Positions 7,163-14,523 of a DNA stretch of 64,000 nucleotides are shown piece after piece; the stretch's first letter is position 1; each line of letters opens with the position of its first letter. The notes below the pieces were generated by a model. The model was not told where the DNA came from. It worked only from the letters and a program-made list of their open reading frames with translations, and made no database searches. A program made the position numbers and the translations under genes. This stretch comes from Bradyrhizobium sp. (GTDB lineage Bacteria; Pseudomonadota; Alphaproteobacteria; Rhizobiales; Xanthobacteraceae): positions 1-64,000 of the forward strand of contig NZ_JACRMG010000015.1 in NCBI RefSeq assembly GCF_016219575.1, given 5' to 3'.

Positions 7163-8586
7163 AGCACCTTGCCCGGATTCATGATGCCGTTGGGATCGAG
7201 CAGCGCCTTGAAGCTGCGCATCAGCTCGATGGCGGTCTTGTCCTTCACGTCGGGCAGCTCGTCGCGCTTAAGGACGCCGATGCCGTGCTCGGCGGAGATC
7301 GAGCCGCCCATGCGCAGCACGATGTCGAACACGACCTTGTTGACCTCGTGCCAGCGCGCCATGAAATCGGCGGTGTCGCCGCCGACGGGCTGGCTGACAT
7401 TGTAATGGATGTTGCCGTCGCCGAGATGGCCGAACGGCACCGGCCGCGAGCCCGGGATCAGCCTGACCACGGCGGCGTTGGCCTCCTCGATGAAGGCGGG
7501 CACGGCGGCGACGGGCACGGAAATGTCGTGCTTGATCGAGCCGCCTTCCGGCTTCTGCGCGGCCGACATCTCGTCGCGCAGCTTCCAGAACATCTGGCGC
7601 TGGCTCAAATTCGCGGCGATGACGGCGTCGTCGACGATGCCGGCTTCCATGCCCTTGGCGAGGATCGATTCAATCGCGTCGCGTGCGTCGTCGCGCACCG
7701 ACGACAGCTCCATCAGCACATACCAGGGGTGTTTCGTGGTGAGGGGATCGCGGACATTGATGCCGTGGCGGATCGAGAAATCCACCGCAATATCGGCGAG
7801 CAGCTCGAAGCTGGTGAGGCTGGACCCCGCCTCGTTCTGCGAAATCTCCAAGAGCCTCAGCGCCTGCGCCGGCGACTTCAGGCCGACATAGGCGGTCTCG
7901 ACCGCATGCGGCTTCGGAAACAGCTTCAGCGTCGCCGCGGTGATGATGCCGAGCGTGCCTTCCGCGCCGATGAAGAGGTTGCGCAGGTCGTAGCCGGTGT
8001 TGTCCTTCTTCAGTTTCGACAGCGCGTTGAGCACGCGGCCGTCGGCGAGCACGACCTCGACGCCGAGCGCCATCTCGCGCGCCACGCCATAGGCCAGCGC
8101 CGCGGTGCCGCCGGCATTGGTGGAGAGATTGCCGCCGATGGTGCAGCTGCCTTCGGCGCCGAGCGACAGCGGGAACAGACGGTCGATTTCCGCGGCGCGC
8201 TGCTGCGCGTTTTGCAGGATCACCCCGGCCTCGCAGGTCATGGTGTTGGAGGCGGTGTCGACCTCGCGAATCCTGTCCATGCGGCGCAGCGAGACCACGA
8301 CCTCGCCGTTGTGCGGCGTCTGCCCGCCGACCAGGCCCGTGTTGCCGCCCTGCGGCACCAGTGCGATGCGGTGCTCGTTGGCGAGCTTGCAGATCGCGGC
8401 GACCTCCGCGGTCGAGCCGGGCCGCAGCACCAGCGGCGAGTGGCCGCGAAACAGGTCGCGCTCTTCGGTGGTGTAGGGCGCGATGTCGGACGGATCGGTC
8501 ACGGCATATTTGTCGCCAACGATGGCGCGGAATTTTGCGATCAGCTCGCTCGATAGCGGCAGCACGGCCTGCTGGACGATGTTCAC
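7159..8586 (-). CDS. FAD-binding oxidase of the D-lactate/glycolate oxidase (GlcD) type
   Basis: This 475-residue protein has an FAD_binding_4 domain with PQGGNTGLVGGQ near residue 73 and GAEGSCTIGGNLSTNAGG near 140, and a C-terminal FAD-linked oxidase domain with GHLGDGNIHYN and SAEHGIGVLKR. The last motif holds the metal/substrate His. It belongs with D-2-hydroxyglutarate, D-lactate and glycolate dehydrogenases; the exact 2-hydroxyacid is not clear. The GTG at 8586 is chosen as start because the sequence upstream is an intergenic repeat that would otherwise be translated. It is coupled to the following GNAT gene. Confidence 0.88.
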   Translation of the reverse strand: MNIVQQAVLPLSSELIAKFRAIVGDKYAVTDPSDIAPYTTEERDLFRGHSPLVLRPGSTAEVAAICKLANEHRIALVPQGGNTGLVGGQTPHNGEVVVSLRRMDRIREVDTASNTMTCEAGVILQNAQQRAAEIDRLFPLSLGAEGSCTIGGNLSTNAGGTAALAYGVAREMALGVEVVLADGRVLNALSKLKKDNTGYDLRNLFIGAEGTLGIITAATLKLFPKPHAVETAYVGLKSPAQALRLLEISQNEAGSSLTSFELLADIAVDFSIRHGINVRDPLTTKHPWYVLMELSSVRDDARDAIESILAKGMEAGIVDDAVIAANLSQRQMFWKLRDEMSAAQKPEGGSIKHDISVPVAAVPAFIEEANAAVVRLIPGSRPVPFGHLGDGNIHYNVSQPVGGDTADFMARWHEVNKVVFDIVLRMGGSISAEHGIGVLKRDELPDVKDKTAIELMRSFKALLDPNGIMNPGKVL

Positions 8587-8618
8587 GTCTTCTCTTCCCT
8601 TAGTCTCTCTCTCTTCTT

Positions 8619-8667
8619 GAGCATGATCTCGTCCGAAAACCGGTTCCCACTTTTCGGGATCATGCTC
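8619..8667. repeat. Short palindromic repeat (GAGCATGATC type)
   Basis: GAGCATGATC at 8619-8628 is the exact reverse complement of GATCATGCTC at 8658-8667, with a 29-base loop rich in CGAAAACCGG / TTTTCGGG. This is a frequent rhizobial intergenic palindrome. It overlaps the last bases of the Sua5-type gene, so it supplies that gene's stop region. Confidence 0.75.
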
Positions 8668-9652
8668 GTCCCACCGCCGCACGGCGCAGCCGGTCGTTGA
8701 TGGCTTCACCCAATCCTTCGTTGGGGATCGGCATCACGGCAATGGTCGTTGCTCCCCTGGCATCGAGAGCGCGAAGATAACCGAAAAGATTGGCGGCGGC
8801 TTCAGCGAGATCGCTATTCGGCGAGAGATTCATGATCGCAACCGCGTCATCCTCTCCGTGCAATCGGTGCAATCCGAACGTCAGCAGCGCCTCGCCGGGC
8901 GCGACGCTGTCCGCATTGAGCCGCACGCGCGTGCGCGGCGCGTAATGCGAGGCGAGCATGCCGGGCGCCAGCGGCTGCGCGCCGTCGCTCTCCGCCTCCT
9001 GCGGCGGCTGCGGCAGCGCGCGGCCGAGCACGCGCTCGATGTCCTCGCGCGGCACGCCGCCGGGGCGCAGCAGCATCGGCTGCTCGAAGCAGCCGACGAT
9101 GGTGGATTCCACGCCGACCTCGACCGGTCCGCCGTCGACGATGAGATCGATCCTGCCTGCAAGATCGCTTTCGACATGCGCGGCGTCGGTCGGCGAGACA
9201 TGGCCCGACAGATTGGCCGACGGAGCGACTACCGGCCCGCCAAAAGCGCGCAGGATGTCGCGCGCGATCGCGTGCGCGGGCACGCGCACCGCGACCGTGT
9301 CGAGCCCGGCGGTAGCGAGATCGGCGACGACGCAATTTTCCGACTTCGGCAGCACCAGGGTGAGCGGCCCCGGCCAGAAGGCCTCCGCGAGCTTCAGCGC
9401 CGCCGCATCGAAGCGGGCGATCTTCCTCGCCGCCGTGAGGTCGCCGACATGGGCGATCAGCGGGTTGAAGGCGGGCCGGCCCTTGGCCTGGTACAGCCGG
9501 GCGATCGCCGCCGGATTGGCCGCATCGGCGCCGAGGCCGTAGACGGTTTCGGTGGGGAAGGCGACCAGCCCGCCCGCGGCCAGCGTGCGCACTGCTGCGG
9601 TGACCGCGGCCGTGCCGGCAGGCAAAATCCGGGTTTCCAGGGTGGGATTCAC
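8660..9652 (-). CDS. L-threonylcarbamoyladenylate synthase (Sua5/YciO/YrdC family)
   Basis: The protein has 330 residues from a GTG start at 9652. The N-terminal YrdC domain has FPTETVYGLGADA, KGRPAFNPLI, WPGPLTLVL, VAVRVPAH and SANLSGHVSPT, the residues that bind threonine, bicarbonate and ATP to make threonylcarbamoyl-AMP for tRNA t6A37. The extra C-terminal Sua5 domain (LAPGMLASHYAPRTRV onward) makes it the long Sua5 form. GAGGAA lies 10 bases upstream of the GTG. The gene is divergent from tRNA-Pro. It is probably essential, as in other bacteria. Confidence 0.92.
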   Translation of the reverse strand: MNPTLETRILPAGTAAVTAAVRTLAAGGLVAFPTETVYGLGADAANPAAIARLYQAKGRPAFNPLIAHVGDLTAARKIARFDAAALKLAEAFWPGPLTLVLPKSENCVVADLATAGLDTVAVRVPAHAIARDILRAFGGPVVAPSANLSGHVSPTDAAHVESDLAGRIDLIVDGGPVEVGVESTIVGCFEQPMLLRPGGVPREDIERVLGRALPQPPQEAESDGAQPLAPGMLASHYAPRTRVRLNADSVAPGEALLTFGLHRLHGEDDAVAIMNLSPNSDLAEAAANLFGYLRALDARGATTIAVMPIPNEGLGEAINDRLRRAAVGRA

Positions 9653-9721
9653 TAGGACCAAATTCCTCAATTCCGCGCCTTGCGGTGGCGAAGGCCGGAG
9701 GCTATAAGCCGCGTTCTTAGT

Positions 9722-9798
9722 CGGAGTGTGGCTCAGCCCGGTAGAGCACTGCTTTCGGGAAGCAGGGGTCGCAGGTTCGAATCCTGCCACTCCGACCA
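9722..9798 (+). tRNA. tRNA-Pro (anticodon CGG)
   Basis: A 77-base cloverleaf can be drawn. The acceptor stem CGGAGTG pairs with CACTCCG, followed by A and an encoded CCA end at 9796-9798. The anticodon stem CTGCT/AGCAG encloses loop TTCGGGA, giving anticodon CGG. The T arm is GCAGG-TTCGAAT-CCTGC. It decodes CCG proline codons. Confidence 0.97.
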
Positions 9799-9950
9799 TC
9801 GATTTCCTGCCACGATCGCGCGCTTTTTGGCCTGTTTTCGGCGGGCCTGCAACCCTGCGCGCGTTGCGGGCAGGGATGGTCGCCCTGCATTTGTGGTCCA
9901 GCCCGGCGGCGCGATAGGCTCGCGCAACCAAGAAGCGCCGGGAGGTACGC

Positions 9951-11012
9951 ATGGGCCGGAAGATCGCCATCGTTGGAGCGGGCGCCGTCGGCGGCTATGC
10001 CGGGGCGCATATGGTGCAGGCCGGCGAGGACGTCACTTTCATCGATCCCTGGCCGGAGCATGTCGAGCACATGCGCAAGCACGGCCTGCGCGTCACCCAT
10101 GCGAAGGACGTGGCGGAATTCGCGGTGCCGGTTCGGGCGCTGCATGTGACTGACGTGCAGCAGTTGTCGAAGGAGAAGCCGGTCGACATCGCCTTTGTCT
10201 GCATGAAGTCCTACGACACGGCGTGGGCGACCATGATGATCAAGCAATATCTGGCGCCCGACGGCTATGTCGTCTCGCTGCAGAACTGCATGAACGAGGA
10301 GACCATCGCCGGCATTGTCGGCTGGGGCAAGACGCTGGGCTGCATTGCGAGCAGCATCACCGTGAACCTGCCCGCGCCCGGCCACATCCATCGCGGCGCG
10401 GGGAAGGGCGGGGCGGCGCACACCGTGTTCCGTACCGGCGAGGTGCACGGGCGGATCACCGACCGCGCGCAGGAAATCTGCCGGCTGGTCGGCTATGCCG
10501 ACAGCGCCAGGGTGACCAACAATCTGTGGGGCGAGCGCTGGTCGAAACTCGTCGCCAACGTCATGGGCAACGGGCTCTCGGCCTGCACCGGCCTCACCGG
10601 CGGGCAGATGCTCGAGAGCGAACCGATCCGCCGCTTCTCGACGCGCCTCGGCAGCGAGGCGATCCGCGTCGGCCAGGCGCAGGGCTATCAGCTCGAGGAG
10701 ATATTGCACCTGCCGCCGGAGACGATCGCACGCGCCGGCGAGGGCGACGAGGCCGCGATGAAGGCCTGCGACGCGCAGCGCCTTGAAGACGGCAAGCGGA
10801 CGTCATCGGAGCAGCGGCCCTCGATGGGCCAGGACATGCAGAAGGGACGCCGCACCGAGATCGATTTCCTCAATGGCCTCGTGGTGCGCGAGGGCGAGAA
10901 GGTCGGCATCGCCTGCCGCGCCAACGCGGTGCTGACGGACCTCGTCACCAAGGTGGAGCGCGGCGAGTTGAAGGCCGATCCGCGGCACATCACCGAGCTC
11001 AGGTTGAACTAG
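9951..11012 (+). CDS. 2-dehydropantoate 2-reductase family protein
   Basis: The 353-residue protein has an N-terminal NADPH-binding Rossmann motif (IAIVGAGAVGGYAGAHM) and a C-terminal helical ApbA/PanE domain with NNLWGERWSKLVANVMGNG, which carries the catalytic Lys and substrate Asn. Canonical PanE reduces ketopantoate for pantothenate/CoA synthesis. This protein is longer than E. coli PanE (303 aa), and the family has many homologues acting on other 2-ketoacids, so the physiological substrate is open. A good GGGAGG ribosome site precedes the ATG. Confidence 0.87.
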   Translation: MGRKIAIVGAGAVGGYAGAHMVQAGEDVTFIDPWPEHVEHMRKHGLRVTHAKDVAEFAVPVRALHVTDVQQLSKEKPVDIAFVCMKSYDTAWATMMIKQYLAPDGYVVSLQNCMNEETIAGIVGWGKTLGCIASSITVNLPAPGHIHRGAGKGGAAHTVFRTGEVHGRITDRAQEICRLVGYADSARVTNNLWGERWSKLVANVMGNGLSACTGLTGGQMLESEPIRRFSTRLGSEAIRVGQAQGYQLEEILHLPPETIARAGEGDEAAMKACDAQRLEDGKRTSSEQRPSMGQDMQKGRRTEIDFLNGLVVREGEKVGIACRANAVLTDLVTKVERGELKADPRHITELRLN

Positions 11013-11052
11013 AGCGCGCCGATCAACAGCCTGACCAGCCAAGAAGAGAATC

Positions 11053-11769
11053 ATGCGACCCCACATCATCTGCCACATGGGCACGTCGATCGACGGCCGC
11101 CTTCATCCGAGCCGCTTCACCTTGCCGGCGCAGGGCATCTCCCAGGATGTCCTGCGCGGACACTATGAGCGGGTCCATGACCAGTTCGACGCCGATGGCT
11201 GGATCGTCGGCCGCAGGACAATGAGCGAGATGGCAAAGGGAACGGAGCGGCTGGTGAAGGATGCGCCGAAGGTTGCGCGCAAGGCGCATGTCGCCGCGCG
11301 CAACGGGCGCAAGCTCGCGATCGCCATCGATCCGTCGGGCCGCGTTCATTATGGCAAGGACAATGTCGGCGGCGACCATGTTGTCGCCGTCCTGGGCGAG
11401 GAAGTGTCGGATGCGTACCTCGCGGAACTGCGTGAGGACGGCGTGTCCTATGTCTTTGCCGGACCCAAGGGCGAGGACTTGCGGCGCGCAATCGACGAGA
11501 TCGCCTCGCTGTTTGATGTCAAAACGCTTCTTCTCGAAGGCGGCGGCAGGATCAACGGCGCGTTCCTGAAACACAAGCTCATCGACGAGTTCAGCACCTT
11601 GATCCGCCCGGCGGTCGATGGCGTGGCCGGCGGGCAAAGCATCGTGGACTATGACGGACCTGAGGGGGATCGCCCCGGAGCCGGACAATCGCTGCGGCTC
11701 ACGCATTGCGAAACGCTGGAGGGCGGCATGGTTTGGTTGCGCCACGCCGTCGAACGCGCGCCGGGCTGA
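11053..11769 (+). CDS. RibD C-terminal / dihydrofolate-reductase-like protein
   Basis: The 238-residue protein starts MRPHIICHMGTSIDGRL, the usual strand 1 of the RibD_C fold. It has GWIVGRRTMSEMA and the nucleotide-binding segment LLLEGGGRINGAFL. Members reduce a ribosylated pyrimidine in riboflavin synthesis or act as general NADPH reductases. The gene lies alone with the PanE-like gene (41-base gap, same direction) and away from riboflavin genes, so a riboflavin role is not implied. Confidence 0.85.
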   Translation: MRPHIICHMGTSIDGRLHPSRFTLPAQGISQDVLRGHYERVHDQFDADGWIVGRRTMSEMAKGTERLVKDAPKVARKAHVAARNGRKLAIAIDPSGRVHYGKDNVGGDHVVAVLGEEVSDAYLAELREDGVSYVFAGPKGEDLRRAIDEIASLFDVKTLLLEGGGRINGAFLKHKLIDEFSTLIRPAVDGVAGGQSIVDYDGPEGDRPGAGQSLRLTHCETLEGGMVWLRHAVERAPG

Positions 11770-12003
11770 TCGTTTGTCGATTTGGTTCGGAATGAAACCG
11801 GTCGCATCACGGGTTGAGCTGACCGCCGGGAGTGAGCGCGGGAGATCTAATCGACGCCGGGCGCTCCAACCGCAACCCCTTCGGCTTTTGCCGGGTGCTT
11901 TGGCCCCTGGTCCGGGCTGGGCGTGTTGCGGACGGCCTCGGTCAGCATCTGGCGGAGTTCAGCCTTCGTCCTCGGCGGTTCCCGCGTGTTCGATTTTCGC
12001 CAG

Positions 12004-13215
12004 TTAGCCATCTAATCTATGTGGGGATGCGCCGAGGTAAATGCCAGCGTTCGCCTGGGATTTTGCAACTGCACCGACCATCGGAGGCGGAACGACCAGA
12101 AGCAAGCACACGGATTCGACCAGGAGTTCATATGCACGGTCGACGATCTCGTCCAGGGATATCGTCTTGGCGAACATGCTCTGGGCTTCAGCCAGCAGCT
12201 GGTCGCGGGTCGGCATGTTGGCCAGACGCAAGTCGGCCCGATGCTGCAACAGAAAAAGCGCGTCCCGCACCGACAGTTCGGTCTCATGGACGGAAGATCT
12301 GATGGCCAGCGCGATGTTTTCGGGATTGAATCGTCGAGCAAGCTGCTCAGCCGTTCGCCTTACCACTCGCGATCCCAACCGCTGCTCATTGCGCAGAACC
12401 GGCTCTGGCGGCATCCTTACATCCCAGACAATCCCGAGCCAGGACAAGGCCATCAGGATATAATAGGTCACATCGATCTCCCACCAGCGGAAGCCCTGCC
12501 GGGCGCTGCTCTGGTAGGCGTGATGATTGTTGTGCCAGCCTTCACCCATCGTAAACACGGCCAGCAGCCAGTTGTTGCGGGAGTCATCGCCCGTGACATA
12601 CCGCTTGCGTCCGTGAACATGTGCGAGGGAGTTGATGCAAAACGTTGCGTGATACAGAAGCACCGTACTCCAGAGGAAGCCGACCACGAGCCCCGACCAT
12701 CCGGCAATGAGGAAGCAGAGACCCGCGACCGCGAGCGCCGGCAGGATCTCGAACTTGTGCAGCAACATCAACTCCGGATACGAGGCAAAATCCGACACTT
12801 TCACCAGATCGGTTGCATCGTGCCGTCGATGGAAGATCCAGCCGACATGACTGTACACGAAGCCCTTGTGCCGCGGTGAATGCACATCCTCCTCGGTATC
12901 TGAATGCAAATGATGATGTCGGTGTTTCGCGGCCCACCACAGTACGCTTTTTTGAGCGCTGCTCTGGGCAAGGAATGCAAGGAGGAACTGAAATACCCGG
13001 CTCGTCGCGTAAGCGCGATGTGAGAAGTACCGATGATACCCGGCACCGATCGCAAACATGCGCAGCCAGTATAGAACCGCGCAGATCGCAATCGCTTGCC
13101 AGGAGACGCCTGACCAGATCGCCGCGACGCATCCTGCGTGGACCAGCAGGAACGGGACGACGTGCGGATACATGATGTCGTCGTGTTCCTGGTCTTGATC
13201 GATGTTGTCAGACAC
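12004..13215 (-). CDS. Acyl-CoA/acyl-lipid desaturase (delta-9 type) with C-terminal extension
   Basis: The 403-residue integral membrane diiron enzyme has all three histidine boxes: HRYFSH near residue 61, HRHHHLHSD near 98 and HNNHHAYQ near 230. Hydrophobic segments lie between them (residues about 20-55, 75-90, 160-205). It introduces a cis double bond into saturated acyl chains. Usual bacterial delta-9 desaturases end soon after the third box; here about 120 more residues follow the last transmembrane part, forming a predicted soluble helical tail (RRTAEQLARRF, then ALFLLQHRADLRLANMPTRD) of unknown role. The start is a GTG at 13215, with an alternative ATG at 13173. Confidence 0.88.
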   Translation of the reverse strand: MSDNIDQDQEHDDIMYPHVVPFLLVHAGCVAAIWSGVSWQAIAICAVLYWLRMFAIGAGYHRYFSHRAYATSRVFQFLLAFLAQSSAQKSVLWWAAKHRHHHLHSDTEEDVHSPRHKGFVYSHVGWIFHRRHDATDLVKVSDFASYPELMLLHKFEILPALAVAGLCFLIAGWSGLVVGFLWSTVLLYHATFCINSLAHVHGRKRYVTGDDSRNNWLLAVFTMGEGWHNNHHAYQSSARQGFRWWEIDVTYYILMALSWLGIVWDVRMPPEPVLRNEQRLGSRVVRRTAEQLARRFNPENIALAIRSSVHETELSVRDALFLLQHRADLRLANMPTRDQLLAEAQSMFAKTISLDEIVDRAYELLVESVCLLLVVPPPMVGAVAKSQANAGIYLGASPHRLDG

Positions 13216-13283
13216 GCTCAGTTGCCTTCAATCACGGGCTAGCAGACAGCCGGGTTTCCGGCAGGCATCGCGCACCGATTTAT

Positions 13284-13319
13284 GAAAAGACCCCGCGCCG
13301 GTAAACCGGTCGCGGGGTC
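13284..13319 (-). terminator. Intrinsic terminator of the cold-shock gene
   Basis: GACCCCGCG at 13289-13297 pairs with CGCGGGGTC at 13311-13319, extended by an inner CCGGT/ACCGG. On the minus strand the stem is followed by TTTT (13285-13288), giving a rho-independent terminator downstream of the cold-shock gene that ends at 13383. Confidence 0.8.
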
Positions 13320-13382
13320 GCGAAACCAGAAGCTTTGCCAGTACATCCGTGGTCAAAGCAACATAGCACCGATCGCGGCAGC

Positions 13383-13592
13383 TTACGCGGCGCGCAGATT
13401 TTCCGCCGCAGACTTGCCGGTCCGGCGGTCTGCAACGACTTCAAAGGAAACTTTCTGTCCCTCGTTGAGGGTGCTCATGCCGGCGCGTTCAACCGCGCTG
13501 ATATGAACGAAAACATCCTGGCCTCCCTGGTCCGGCTGAATGAAGCCGAAACCCTTTTGGCTGTTAAACCACTTCACAGTTCCCGTATTCAT
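13383..13592 (-). CDS. Cold-shock domain protein (CspA family)
   Basis: The 69-residue protein begins [20 protein letters not shown] and carries both RNA-binding motifs, KGFGFI (RNP1) and DVFVHI (RNP2). It is a single OB-fold nucleic-acid chaperone that melts RNA structure. Start at 13592 is set by the AAGGA ribosome site and by family length; a longer open frame upstream is only the 5' leader. The leader of a few tens of bases is typical for cold-shock mRNAs. Confidence 0.95.
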   Translation of the reverse strand: MNTGTVKWFNSQKGFGFIQPDQGGQDVFVHISAVERAGMSTLNEGQKVSFEVVADRRTGKSAAENLRAA

Positions 13593-13969
13593 TGGGATCG
13601 TCCTTGAGGATAATAAGGTGTCTGGACCCGCGCTCGAGAGCGCGGCGAGCTTGCTCGAATTCAAGGGAAGGTCGTCAGTCAGGCGCGCTGTCAGCGGCGA
13701 GGCCAAGTCTTTCGGCCGAAACTCGATTGTTCATACATGGCTGTTGCCGGATCATTCCGCAAGTGGTTTTCCGGTCGCAACCATCGCGACCGCACCGAAT
13801 CGTGCGCATTTGGGGATAAGGAACCAACTTTCTGGCTGCCGTTACCGGTGGTCATTTCCCGTATTAGAAAGAAGGGCTGAACCAGGCTCCGTTCGACCGG
13901 CATACGCTCTGGAAGCAATGCAAATGTTGTGCAATTCTCGGTTGTTCACTCAAGCGATGGGGAGCAACA
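13593..13969. other. 377-base divergent intergenic region with possible EcfG-type promoter
   Basis: This gap holds the leader and promoter of the minus-strand cold-shock gene and the promoter of the plus-strand gene at 13970. GGAAC at 13820-13824, a 16-base spacer and GTT at 13841-13843 resemble a general-stress (EcfG/PhyR) promoter pointing to 13970. The spacing is at the short edge of the usual range, so this is only a suggestion. No gene is seen in the gap. Confidence 0.35.
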
Positions 13970-14458
13970 ATGAGCCAGGTCGTAACGCCAGCCAGTGCCA
14001 CCGGAAACAGCGACGGGAAACCGGCCAAGGACGATCCCCCCAAGGCTCTCGGTGCCATGGGTACGGTCATAGCAATTGGACTGATTGTCCTTTGGGTCGG
14101 AGGGCTGTGGTTCCTTTGGGTTCACATCGACGACGCGGAAACAAAATGGGCGCGCAATCTGGTCATATTCCACTCCATTGAAGCCGCTGCATTCGCGGCC
14201 GCAGGCGCATTGCTTGGCGTGCAGGCCAAACGGGTTCAAGCGGCCGAAAAAGCCGAGAAGGAAGCGAAAACCGAAACCGCGAAGGAGAAGGTGATTTCGC
14301 AGCTCGGGGAACGTCTTGCGAGCGCAGTCCTCGTCGAGAAGAATCACGTGCCTCTATCGCTGGAGACGACCCATCCCTTGTGGACAGACAAGGCCGGAAT
14401 GCCCCGGAGCGTGCAGCTCGCGCAGGAACTGCTCGATACCCGCAGAGCCAATTCCTGA
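13970..14458 (+). CDS. Hypothetical two-helix membrane protein with coiled-coil tail
   Basis: The 162-residue product has a Pro/Lys-rich N-terminus, a first hydrophobic helix (MGTVIAIGLIVLWVGGLWFL, about residues 30-50), and a second Ala-rich helix (SIEAAAFAAAGALLGVQ, about 69-85). A charged segment rich in AEKAEKEAKTETAKEK follows and probably forms a coiled coil. It is likely anchored in the inner membrane. No motif gives a function. The stress-like promoter upstream is tentative. Confidence 0.7.
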   Translation: MSQVVTPASATGNSDGKPAKDDPPKALGAMGTVIAIGLIVLWVGGLWFLWVHIDDAETKWARNLVIFHSIEAAAFAAAGALLGVQAKRVQAAEKAEKEAKTETAKEKVISQLGERLASAVLVEKNHVPLSLETTHPLWTDKAGMPRSVQLAQELLDTRRANS

Positions 14459-14523
14459 CCATGGCCGTGCTGACGGCATCAGCCGCTGCGCCACGGCCTG
14501 GCGCAGCGGCAGCCGGGTTGCCT

